From Phaeosaccion multiseriatum (Eukaryota > Ochrophyta, other classes): a stretch of 64,000 nt of DNA. The position numbers and the translations under genes are program-made. Where the stretch lies: contig OZ218957.1 of assembly GCA_965112735.1 (NCBI GenBank), forward strand, positions 1,426,001-1,490,000, given 5' to 3'. A model generated the notes under the pieces. The model saw only the letters and a list, made by a program, of their open reading frames with translations, was not told where the DNA came from and made no database searches. How positions within the stretch are numbered: the first letter of the stretch is position 1; the number at the start of each line of letters is the position of its first letter. Shown here piece by piece: positions 54,432 through 63,996 of the stretch.

Positions 54432-54780
54432 GAGGAGGAGGAGGAGGAAGAGGAAGAGGAGGAGGAGGAGGAGGAGGAGGAGGAGGAGGAGGAGGAGGAG
54501 GAGGAGGAGGAGGAGGAGGAGGAGGAGGAGGAGGAGGAGGAGGAGGAGGAGGAGGAGGAGGAGGAGGAGGAGGAGGAGGAGGAGGAGGAGGAGGAGGAGG
54601 AGGAGGAGGAGGAGGAGGAGGAGGAGGAGGAGGAGGAGGAGGAGGAGGAGGAGGAGGAGGAGGAGGAGGAGGAGGAGGAGGAGGAGGAGGAGGAGGAGGA
54701 GGAGGAGGAGGAGGAGGAGGAGGAGGAGGAGGAGGAGGAGGAGGAGGAGGAGGAGGAGGAGGAGGAGGAGGAGGAGGAGC
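54432..54780 (+). repeat. (GGA)n / (TCC)n tract, about 115 units
   Basis: Nearly perfect GGA trinucleotides for about 345 bp. Poly-Glu, poly-Gly, poly-Arg and, on the other strand, poly-Leu ORFs are products of the repeat and should not be called as genes. Confidence 0.98.
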
Positions 54781-55049
54781 ACTACTGGTACCTGGTACTG
54801 CTTGTTGCGCTGTGCTATGTATGTGCTGAGACGAGGTGATGGTGTGTATTGTGCGATGTGGCGGCTCTGGCGGCTTTCACACACAGCTTGTCCTTGACTC
54901 TCTTCCCCTGTCTCTCCCTCTCCCTCTCCCTCTCTCGCCTCCCCTCACCCCCCCTCTCTCTTTCGCTATCGCTGTCCCGCCTCCTCTCTTCCCTTCCCCA
55001 CTCTCTCTCTCTCGCTCTCTATCCCCCTCTCTATTTCTCCCTCTGCTAG
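54781..55049. other. pyrimidine-rich sequence upstream of the U-box exon
   Basis: TC-rich DNA ending in CTCTGCTAG, suitable as the 3' part of an intron. No N-terminal U-box half is found here. Confidence 0.4.
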
Positions 55050-55175
55050 GAGTGGCTTGATGACAACGACACTTCGCCCCTAACGAACCAGAGGCTGCCC
55101 GGGAATGTCCTCGTACCCAACAACGCGATTAGGAGGCGCATTCAGGCCATGCGGGAGCTGCAATCGAACTCTTAG
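55050..55175 (+). CDS. orphan last exon encoding the second half of a U-box
   Basis: After the acceptor CTCTGCTAG the frame reads EWLDDNDTSPLTNQRLPGNV, then LVPNNAIRRRIQAMRELQSN and S, with stop at 55173-55175. W-L-x4-TSPLT-N-x-x-L-x5-VPN-x-x-I-R-x-x-I is the C-terminal half of the U-box, an E2-binding fold of ubiquitin ligases. The first half, expected within a few hundred bases upstream with a CPI...DPV...DGHTYE pattern, is not visible; the GGA tract occupies that place. It is either a gene whose earlier exons are farther away or off the alignment, or a relic. Confidence 0.6.
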   Translation, partial: EWLDDNDTSPLTNQRLPGNVLVPNNAIRRRIQAMRELQSNS

Positions 55176-55783
55176 GCTGTACTCGTATGCGGAGCGAGGA
55201 GAGGCAGGACCGTCAGTCAGTGACCAGAGCAGCGTCCAAAGGGTGACAGTAGCAATCTTAAGCGGAGTGAGGATGGGCTTCTTCAGTGGCCACAGCAGCA
55301 TCCAAAGTATGCAGCAAGCGGCGGGTTGTGCGGGCGGCCGTGGCCCTCGTCACGTCAAGATCACGGAGGGCGCATGTACTTGGTAGTAGTATGACTTACG
55401 TAACAATCGATACTCACACAACACATTGCACCTTGGACACGGTACCAATGCGCTGCCCCAGCCACAAGCCCGCCCCCCCCCCGAGCTGCTCAATGGGATT
55501 CTCCGTCATTGCGGGGACCCTATGGATGACACATGCAAGCCGGCTTGCGTTTTGAGGTGTCCCTTGCATCAAACGCAAACTGGACGCGCAAACCCTTGCC
55601 CCTCCATAGAGATGACCACATCGCAATGACTCAGGTGGTGACCAAGGGCCAAGGGCCAAGCGTCGTTGGTCAGGGCTGGGGTGATAAGGTGATGAGGGTT
55701 GACTGTTGCTGGCTCTACGAAACGGCTCTGCGTATCCTCAACCCTCCGATCCGATGATCAAGAACAGCCGCTGTCAGCCCCTA
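55176..55783. other. unassigned region with a possible minus-strand coding stretch
   Basis: A minus-strand frame at 55659-55414 ends plausibly (MTENPIEQLGGGAGLWLGQR) but matches nothing I know and has no clear exon borders. Not called as a gene. Confidence 0.3.
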
Positions 55784-56239
55784 TCAGCCCCTACTATCAG
55801 GCCACACATGTACACGCCATTGCTCGGCGACGCGCAGACATGTACCGTGCACACCAGCACAGCTCACGCACCCTCTCGTTGACTTCGTCTCCTGTTGGCG
55901 AATAGGCTGGACTGGGGAGGGGCTGACCACTCGAAGGATGAAGTGATGGGCGCCCTTGACATAGGAGGGGGCGGCACGATGCTCACCATACGCACAATAC
56001 GCTCCTTGCCCTCCCTGTGGGCACTGCCGGGGGCTCAGCAAGGGCAGCACACGCATTGTGCCACTACCGAGGGAATGTGGGGGCATCTTGCCGCCGCTTT
56101 GCCGCCGCTTTGCTCCCCCTGCGGTGCTGTTGTTGCTGCAAGACCAACTCCTTGCTGCTGCTGCTGCTGCTGCTGTATCACCAACTGCTGCTGCTGCTGC
56201 TGCTGCTGTATCACCAACTGCTGCTGCTCCGTCCTTCAT
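55784..56239 (-). CDS. hypothetical ORF containing two copies of the dispersed 20-bp motif
   Basis: 151 codons from ATG 56239: MKDGAAAVGDTAAAAAAAVG and so on. The two AVGDTA words are the dispersed motif read in one frame, spaced by CAG repeats. The remainder (GAYCAYGEHRAAPSYVKGAH) has no recognised domain. It may be an exon, a decayed gene or chance. Confidence 0.25.
   Translation of the reverse strand: MKDGAAAVGDTAAAAAAAVGDTAAAAAAARSWSCSNNSTAGGAKRRQSGGKMPPHSLGSGTMRVLPLLSPRQCPQGGQGAYCAYGEHRAAPSYVKGAHHFILRVVSPSPVQPIRQQETKSTRGCVSCAGVHGTCLRVAEQWRVHVWPDSRG
56173..56226 (+). repeat. dispersed 20-bp motif, two copies 33 bp apart
   Basis: CTGTATCACCAACTGCTG at 56173 and 56206, joined by pure CTG repeats. 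This suggests that motif and flanking CTG tract duplicate together. Confidence 0.9.
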
Positions 56240-56365
56240 GGTGACAAGACACAGAGAGAGAAGGGGTCTTTCGCTTGTCTGCGCAGCCTGCTCCCTTATC
56301 AGACACCGCCTGGAGTAGATTCCAGTGCTCTCTAATCGATCCTATAGTTTCATATATCGTCGACG

Positions 56366-56480
56366 CTGGACCAAGGTTATCTGATTACTGATTATGGCGC
56401 CAGCCGGGCCTGATTACTGATTATATGCGCCAGCCGGCCTGATTACTGATCATGGCCGGCGCACACTGTAACCTTGTCCA
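56366..56480 (-). mobile_element. short relative of the 28.5-kb foldback element
   Basis: Left end CTGGACCAAGGTTATCTG and right end, reversed, CTGGACAAGGTTACAGTG bracket three units of the same AATCAGTAATCAGG...GGCGCC repeat. It abuts the retrotransposon fragment at 56481. Confidence 0.7.
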
Positions 56481-56690
56481 GGGTCGAATATCGGGGAGTC
56501 GCATGATGTGGGCGAGGGTCGTCCCGTTGATGCGGTCTGCCCTGCTGCCCAGGGCGCGCCTGAAGTTGTTGGAGGCTATGGGTTTCGCTAGGTGGGTTAG
56601 CCTGGCTGGGAGGCATTGCGTGAGCATGAGGGTGGCCGCTTGGGTGTTGTTCCATTCGCTGCAGTAGTACAACACGCAAGGAGCCACCCT
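56481..56690 (-). mobile_element. retrotransposon RT fragment, minus strand
   Basis: The minus strand codes QCLPARLTHLAKPIASNNFR and RALGSRADRINGTTLAHIMR, the RT thumb region of the same family as copies A-C but diverged. It is joined head to head with the plus-strand fragment at 56666. Confidence 0.75.
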
Positions 56691-57775
56691 CATGCTTACG
56701 CAATGCCTCCCAGCAAGGCTCACACACCCAGCGACAGCGATGGACCCAACCATCTTCAGACGCGCCCTGGGCAGCAGGGCAGACCGCGTCAACAGGACGA
56801 CCCTCGCCCACATCATGCGGCTCCGAGACACACCCACTCTCGAACGGGCCGCAGACGAACAAGAGGAGCCCTAGACGCCCCCACAACGCCTTCGAATCCA
56901 CACGGCAAGGCGCCATGGACGCCTCGGCCTCACCAGCCTCGACGCCATCGCCCCCCCCAAGCGGCACACCTCGGCAACAAAATGCTGACCATCCCGCCCA
57001 TACTCTGTCGCATCGCACGCCCAGGAGGGCCCCACGAACACGTCCTACCGGAGCAGATGTTTGACGACGGCGTACTCAAGAGCGTCGCAGACAGTATAAA
57101 CCTCCTAATGCGGGGAGGGGATCCCCGACGCCCCCCTCATCCAAGCGGTAGGGCAAGACCACTTCGACGAAGCACGCTCACGTGTACTGGACTCGCCCGA
57201 CCAATACGCCCAATGCACAGCGAGACGTACCATCCACAGGCCACGTCAGGGGGGCTGCCCATCGACCCGTGGAGTACAAAAGGCCCTCACCACCCACATC
57301 CAAAAACGCCGCCAGCAGGAGCTGGTGCAGAGCACGGCCACTATCGAGGTCACAACCGCAGAGGCACAGAGGGGAGAGGAGACGCACCAATGGCAGCAGC
57401 CCGCCTTCCCTCCCAGCGAGGGGGCGCCGTGGCCTTCCTTGTAGCACTCCCCCACGGCCCCAATACAATGGCCCCAGCAGAATGGACCATGCCCCTGCGT
57501 CGCAACAATGGCATCACCACCGCAATACGCAGACCCGCCCCCACCCTGCCTCGGCACAGGCTGCACCCGTACGGCAAGCACCAGCCATGCCATCATCTGC
57601 AAGCACCAGCCATGCCATCATCTGCTCGCGCACCGAGCTCCACAATCATACCCACCACCTCCTCGTCAAGGCCTTCGGGAGGATGATGCACAGCGTGGGC
57701 ATCGGCGGAGCGAGAGTGGAGGACCAGACCTGCTTCGACGGCCCCACCGGTACCAGAGCGGGACGAGACCTCAGG
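56666..57775 (+). mobile_element. decayed C-terminal RT/endonuclease fragment, plus strand
   Basis: It starts in the same RT segment (LTQCLPARLTHPATAMDPTI) and continues through the knuckle region (PRHRLHPYGKHQ) to VEDQTCFDGPTGTRAGRDLR before breaking off into the neighbouring gene's 3' region at about 57775. Many stops and frameshifts. It has the same orientation as the 50.3-kb N-terminal fragment. Confidence 0.8.
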
Positions 57776-57961
57776 ATGGATATGGCAGTAGACGGCAGTG
57801 GATGGAAGGGATGGAGAGAGGGGGGGAGGTGGGCGGAGGGAGGGAGGACGGCGAAGGAAGCCTCTCCTTGCCCCTTCCATCCTGGACCGCCCCTCCATTC
57901 GGTGCTGCTATATCACCCGCTCCCCCTCTCCCCCTCTCCCTCCTCTTCCCCTTCCTCCCCC

Positions 57962-58250
57962 TCAGCCCCCTTTTCCGTTCCCCTCCTCCTCCTCCTCCTC
58001 CTCCTCCTCCTCCTCCTCCTCCTCCTCCTCCTCCTCCTCCTCCTCCTCCTCCTCCTCACCCCTCACCCTCCCCCTCAAGGCTGCTATGGTCTCAGCCGCC
58101 CTCTCTATCTGCCGTCCCCTCCCCCCCGCCTCTGCCCTGCTCTCCAGCAAGGCCCTTCGCAGGTCTCTAACCTCCTCCAAGTGAAGCAATGCCTCTTCCT
58201 GCCTGCGCTGCTCAGAGGCGTAGGACAGCATGCTGTCCAAGGAGAGCACC

Positions 58251-58297
<47 letters not shown>

Positions 58298-59462
58298 CGC
58301 GTGTGTGTGTGTGCGTGCGTGTATGTGCGTGTGTGCGTGTATGTGCGTGTGTGTGCGTGTGTGTTGCGTGTGCACAGGGTGGTTTCATTCGTGGGTTGTG
58401 TCAAGTTGTTGCCAGCTGTTGCCAGGGACCGGGGTCGTCCACTGCCATCCACCCCTGCCTACTTCCCTCTACCCCCTCTCCCCTCACCCTCTTTGCCCCA
58501 CCTCACCGCCCGCCCCCCCCATCCACTGCCATCAACCTTACCTCCTCCGCCTGCATGGCGGCCCTGCCCCTCGCCTCCCGCACGGCCTCCTCCGCACTCC
58601 GCTCAACCTCTTCCCTCTCCCTCCGGCACAGCGCAAGCAGGCTCCTCCTCGCCTCCCTGCCCGTGTCAGAGAGGAAGAAAAAAGAAAGACGGATCATGAC
58701 GGTTACATCATGGCTACAGCACCAGGGGAGGCAATATACCTATAGATCAACCCATAGTACTACAACTACAACTGGCTTTCCAAGACAAGTGACTCTGTCT
58801 CTCTCTCTGACTCATCACACCTGCCCGTGGTGATACTCCTCTCGGCGCTCTGCAGCTTCTCGCGCAGGATGGCGGTGCTGTGCCTTGACGCAGCAAGGGC
58901 CTGAGAGGGAAGGAGGGAGAGGGGGGGGGGGGAGTAGTGTGTGGAAGGTAGTATGGTGTGAGAGGGTGAGGGGAGAGGGTAGGATTAAGGCAAAGCACGG
59001 TGGCGTGAGAACGTGTGGTGTCCTCTGCGCTCTGTGCTGCTCTGCCCATATGCCTACCCACATGCCCCTGCCCATATGCCTGCCCATATGCCTCTGCCCA
59101 TATGCCTATACGCAGCCCATATGCCTCTGCCCATATGCCTATACGCAGCCCATATGCCTCTGCCCATATGCCTATACGCAGCCCATATGCCTCTGCCCAT
59201 ATGCCTCTGCCCATATGCCTATGCCTACATGCCTTAAACCCCTCCCCTCCCACCGCACCTCCTCTGCTGCCTGGAGGTCTTCAACGCGACTGTCTACATC
59301 GGCCTGGCACACACGGAGGCCCTCCTCCATGGCGTCTGCTCGCTCCCGCTCTGTAGAGGGATGGATGGCAGAGGATGGAAGGGGATGGGGAGGGATGGCA
59401 GCGGATGGAGGGGATGGGATTGCTGATGATTACAACCAAACAACAACAACAACAACAACAAT

Positions 59463-59512
<50 letters not shown>

Positions 59513-61925
59513 CCAACCAACAAACAACCAACAAAAATAACTAACACCCAATAACCACAACTGTCCCCTCCCCCCTACCCCACTCGCTCCACTTGCCTGC
59601 CTCGAGCTCCCGAGTGAGGCTCTGTATCTGCCTCCGTCCGTCCCTGACTCTTGCCTCGCAGTCCCTGAGTCTGGCCTCCGCCCCTCCCGCCCTCTCCTCC
59701 ATCAAACTCGCCTCCCTCTTCGCCGCTCGAAGGGCCACGTCCTGTACGAAAAGACCCTTCCCGTTGAGTCCCTCCACTTGTTTCAAGGGCACTGACACTG
59801 ACACTGGCGGTGGTGATGGTGGTGGTGCGGGTGTTGGTGGTGCGCCGTCGTCGTCGTCGTCGTCGTCGCCGTCTCCAGCGTTCGCCACGTATTTGCTTGC
59901 CCTTGCCTTTGCCCCTGCCCTTGCCGGCGCCTCTGCAGCATCCAACGCAGTCCCTTCCCCACTTTCATTGTAGACATCAACATCGATATCAATTTCACTG
60001 CCATGGTCGGCACCGGGCATGACGTGAAGTGGGGGGGTTGCTCTCAGCGCTCCCTCCACCTCCCCCTTCCCCTCGCCCTTCCCCTCGAGCCTTAGTGGCA
60101 CGAGTGTGTCTATGAGTGTGTCAAGCTGTGTGGCGAGGGCGTACTGCCCGTCGAGAGCCTCTACGAGTTGCGCGTGCTTGCCCTCACACTTGGCAGTCTC
60201 GGCAGCCAATTGCACTTCGAGCTCGTTCACCTGTGGGTGATAGAAGCAGCAGTTGGTGATGCAGCAGTTAGTAATACAACAGCAGCAGTAGTCCGCAACC
60301 CAATCCCCCAACCCACCTAGCCACTCACCCACCCACTCACCCACCCACCCACCCACACCGCATCCATACCTCACCTTCTTCTCCAGGTCTCTGCCTCTTG
60401 CCCGTGCGTCCCTTACTGCCTGCTCCTCTGCCCTCAGCCGCTGCTCGAGCCCCCCCGCCCTTCTCCTAAACTCCTCGGCTTCTCTTCGCGCCTCCCGCCC
60501 CTCCCTGCCTGCTGCATCCACTGCCATCTGAAACCCCCCCCGCTCCCTGCCCGCCGCATCCAGTGCCATCTGAAGGCGCTGGCTCCGGGCGCACCAATGA
60601 GAGGCTTCGAGTCTGCTTGTGCGCAGCTGTGCCGTCAAGGCTTCGAGTCCTGTATCACCAACTGCTTCGTTTGGTTGTGGTTCAGGCCCCAGCGGGTACG
60701 GGACGGGTTCACGCGGCGCGCAAGGAGAGGGTGCGGCTGACAGCAGCTTCAGCGGGGGAGAGGCTCTTCCTCCTCCTTCCTCTTCGTCTTCTTCTTCGCC
60801 CGCTTCCCCCGCTGCTTCTCGCGCTCCTGCCCCTCGATCCCTCGACACAGCAGAAGAGGAATCAGCCGCCGCTGCCGACGGATGGCCTAAGCCAACGCCA
60901 AAGCCAATACCGAAGCCCAAATCACCCTCTTTGGTACCCGCACAAGCAGCAGTAGCACCAGCAGCACCAGCAGCACCAGCCGACGGCAGCGATGGCGGCG
61001 GCGAAAGGGACGAAGGGGGCCCGGAAGAAGCAGAGGAGGAGAACAAGTCTCCCCCCCCTGGCGCTAGTCTCGGTACAGGGGGTGGTGCCTGCACGGCTAA
61101 GGAGCTCCGGAGCTGATTGGCCAAAGAAAAGAGTGACAGCGATGAAGACGGGGGGGCGGAGGAGGAGGAGGAGGAGGCCTGGTGGCCGACAACCCGTCGG
61201 GGGTTGTCCCCTTCTCCGGTGGTGCCCCCGGTGGTGCGCCGCGCGCTCCCGTCTACTCCTGCCGCCGCTGTTCCCGCTACATGCCCTCCTCCTACTGCGC
61301 CTCCTACTACTGCTGCTGATAGTGGGGTAGTGAGAGAGTAGGCAGAAGAGAGGTCGGCAGCGTACTTGTCCTCCAGGCCTCGCAACAGGCTGTCCTCCCT
61401 CCCTGCATACTTGAGCAGGATAGAGTCGATGGAGGCCAGTTTGTCGGGGTTGTATCTCTCATAGAACGCGGTCAGTACCTCGCGTAGATTGCGACCTTCC
61501 GCCGCCCCCCCCCTCCCGCCGTTGTTGCTGCTGGTACTGTTGCCACTGCTACTTGGGAGGGCACCGGCAGAGGCTCTGTGGACTCTGCTCCTGCTGTTCT
61601 TGGCGCTGCTGCTGCTCCTGCTGCTGTTGTTACTGTTACTACCATCAGGCCCGTCTTTGGTGGCGGTCGCAGCAGCTGCCTCTCCGTTCTCGGCAGTCGA
61701 GCCGGATGTCTGAGACGTCTCGGCCTGGTCGTCATCAGCAGCATCAGGTGATGCTATGTCGTCGTCCCCCTCCTCCCCCGCAGCAGACGCAGGGACAGTG
61801 GGAGGGATCCCAAGGTGGGGTGAGTGGCTTGTGTCACGCTTCTCGCTGGTGTTGACGGTGTCCTCGGCCTTATCTTCTCTGTCCTCCTCCTTGCCTCCTC
61901 GATCTGTTGCCACCGGAGGATCCAT
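57962..61925 (-). CDS. large coiled-coil protein, six exons, unknown function
   Basis: Exons 61925-60375, 60230-59597, 59350-59259, 58900-58821, 58656-58542 and 58249-57962 join in phase to 919 residues. Residues 1-130 are acidic and Ser/Asn-rich. A small conserved-looking block follows: LREVLTAFYERYNPDKLASI, DSILLKYAGREDSLLRGLED, KY. The FYxxYNPxKL...ILxxYxGRE word is one I associate with stramenopile and other protist cytoskeletal proteins. From about residue 370 on it is coiled coil (LRTSRLEASHWCARSQRLQM, LEVQLAAETAKCEGKHAQLV, ERADAMEEGLRVCQADVDSR, LALCRREREEVERSAEEAVR). It ends in a poly-Glu tract from a CTC repeat. Exon 2 ends at a GC donor (59596). Two adjacent words FQMAVDAAGRE and LQMALDAAGRE in exon 1 come from a tandem copy of the CCATCCACTGCCATC motif. 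No catalytic domain. Confidence 0.75.
59040..59232 (+). repeat. CCCATATGCC minisatellite (about 32-bp higher-order unit) in an intron
   Basis: CCCATATGCCTCTGCCCATA with TGCCTATACGCA is repeated about three times after a run of variant CCCATATGCC words. It lies in the intron between exons 3 and 4 of the coiled-coil gene. Confidence 0.9.
59441..59520 (+). repeat. (CAA)n microsatellite in an intron
   Basis: About 25 ACA/CAA units with one ATA interruption, within the intron between exons 2 and 3 of the coiled-coil gene. Confidence 0.95.
60247..60280 (-). repeat. dispersed 20-bp motif plus degenerate second copy, in an intron
   Basis: CAGCAGTTGGTGATGCAGCA is followed by GTTAGTAATACAACAGCAGC. 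On the gene's strand the second copy reads TACTAAC, a perfect match to a consensus branch-point, about 40 bases before the 3' splice site at 60231. Confidence 0.75.
60650..60666 (+). repeat. dispersed 20-bp motif, coiled-coil gene exon 1
   Basis: CTGTATCACCAACTGCT; on the coding (minus) strand it reads AVGDTG. Confidence 0.8.
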
Positions 61926-62244
61926 GCCCTTGCTCGCTCCATACGGACGCTTCTCGTCCTACGACGCTACGGAGCTCCTTTTTGCCCTTCCCGGTCCTTG
62001 CGTTCAAGCTCTAGGTCCATCCCCCGTTGAGAAGGGGGCTCTTTTCTTGAGCGGGACCGGCCGTGATGGATGATAGAAAAAAATCATTTAGAGGCATACG
62101 TTGGCGTTTCGATTTCAGGGTGCGCTGCATTCATCTAAAACTTGAGCTCAAGCGAAAGAGCAAGCACATAACTACCGTGGACTCGGAAGCATACGCCGGC
62201 TTGTAGAACTTAGTCCAGCGGCATAGGACGCAGCAAAGGCGACC
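61926..62244. promoter_or_regulatory. shared upstream region of the coiled-coil and CFAP77-like genes
   Basis: 319 bp between ATG 61925 (minus) and ATG 62245 (plus). Divergent arrangement of a coiled-coil gene and a flagellar-type gene suggests co-expression. No core element identified. Confidence 0.45.
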
Positions 62245-63996
62245 ATGACGGGAGCCAATGCTTCGGCCAGCAAGGGATCCAACAGAACGGGAAGGATGAA
62301 GAGCACAATGGTTAAAACTGTAGTGGGTAAGGTCAAGACAAGTACCTATGACCTCCCAAAGTCTGACCACGTGTATGGTGCTACTGTAATAAAGGATGAG
62401 TACGCTGCCGGAGACGGTGAGTTCTCACGGGAGGCGGAAAGAAGGGGGAGAGATGGAGAGGTAGAGGGCGTGGGTTGACAAGCGACTGGTACTGTCTTGC
62501 GCGTGTGCCGATCATGTCCTCTCCGCACGCTACGTGGTCTCGCTACTCCGCAGTAGACCGATACAACACACGCCCCCACCCACCGTCACCCCCATATCCA
62601 CCCCGCAGTCATCAGCAAGTGGCAGGTATCGAAGCCTTCCGAAGCCAAGAAGAGCGACCGAGACTTGATCCGGACCAACGTCATGGCCATTGAGGCGGGA
62701 AACCTCACGGCGAAGGACATGCGCATCTTCCAGCAGGCCCACCCGGATGTGCGCGTGAAGCAGTCCGTGTCCAAGCTCAAGAGAGAGGAGGACGGGCGGC
62801 GGACAGTCACGCTTCCTCCAGGTAAGAAAGGCCTACACACAGACAAACCATAGGCTGCAGCCATATAGGTGGTAGGGTGCATGATTCCGTCGCTGCTACA
62901 ATACCATAACGTTAGGGGCGGAAAAGCGAAGTACTGCCTGATGGCTTTTCTGCTGCGGCCCTCGTCTACCTCTCTATCTCTCTCTCCTTCCATCCTCATC
63001 GGCCCGCACCTGCCCCCCCAACCCCCCACACCCATGCACCAACGCAACACCAACCAACCACCCACTCACTCACACACACAGGTGCAGGCGGCAAGGATCG
63101 CATCTACGGTGTGGTGACGAAGAAGACGGAGCCCCCTCTCAGCCACTTGATCGAGGCCCGTTATACAGACATGACTCGGGACGAGATGGACTATCCCGAC
63201 GTCATGGTCCTCAGGAAGAAGAACGTAAGTAGTGTATCATTGGCACCTGCCACTTTATTCCATTGTTTACATTTTAGACAGAGACAGCCCAGACAAACTC
63301 TCGATGACATTGACTCAGTGGTGGACGCAGTGGGTGACAGACTGAGAAGAGAAGGAGAAGGAGAAGCTTGGCGGGGGGGCTGGGCCGCGAGCCCTGGCCA
63401 CACAATTCACCACAGAGGCAGAGAGGAAGAAGCAAACGGGACAAGGTCAAGGCAAGCGCGCCCAAACCACAACCAGGTCCATGTCCGGCTTCTCTCCTTC
63501 CAGCCGGCGCAATCGAGCGATGGCATCTGCTCACCCCTCAGACTAGCGCAGCTCCCTCATTACGCGCTCACTCTCCCTCTCTCCGTGTGTGTGTGTGTCT
63601 CTCTCTTCCCCTCCCTTCCTCCTTCCCTTCATCCTTCCTTCCCCTCCCCTCTCCCTCCCGCCCTCCCTCCTCCTCCTCTTCCCCTCCCTCCCTCCCTCCC
63701 TGCAGCGCATGCCCGAACCCCGACCCACTCGAGCGTCAGAGGGTCACTCTCTGCGAGCACGCCTAAGTGCCATGGGCCTTGAGGAACACGGCTACGGTTA
63801 CGGACCGCCAGAGAAGGAGCGTTTCGTCATCTCGCGTTTCAGAAACATCCCTTCCAAGTACGGCATTGGCGTGTTCGACACCAAACCGACAGCAGCAGGA
63901 GCTGTATCACCAACCGCTGCAGCAAGAGGAGGAGAGGAGGCCCCTGAGTCCCATGAGGAGCCAAGCTGCCGAGCGGAGGCTGTCCCTGCGTGCTGA
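62245..63996 (+). CDS. CFAP77-like flagellum-associated protein
   Basis: Exons 62245-62416, 62609-62821, 63082-63224 and 63706-63996 join in phase to 272 residues. YGATVIKDEYAAGDVISKWQ, SDRDLIRTNVMAIEAGNLTA, KDMRIFQQAHPDVRVK, then IYGVVTKKTEPPLSHLIEAR and RASEGHSLRARLS...FVISRFRNIPSK follow the block order I recall for CFAP77 (C9orf171), a protein tied to doublet microtubules of motile cilia: YGxxTxKDEFxAGDVIxxW, then HG-x-xTAKQF, then a PEP-P--T-ASRGHD-like word and a final KFKxVxSK. Exon 3 uses a CACACACAG acceptor. The last 35 residues carry the dispersed motif (AVSPTAA) and look like an added tail beyond the conserved end near GIGVFDTKP. Assignment is by motif, without a search. Confidence 0.7.
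63902..63922 (+). repeat. dispersed 20-bp motif, CFAP77-like last exon
   Basis: CTGTATCACCAACCGCTGCA, one variant base; read as AVSPTAA in the protein's tail. Confidence 0.8.

Noticed and set aside
54018-54897. Long poly-Glu, poly-Gly, poly-Arg and poly-Leu ORFs
   Set aside because: They are the six readings of one GGA microsatellite and have no domain outside it.
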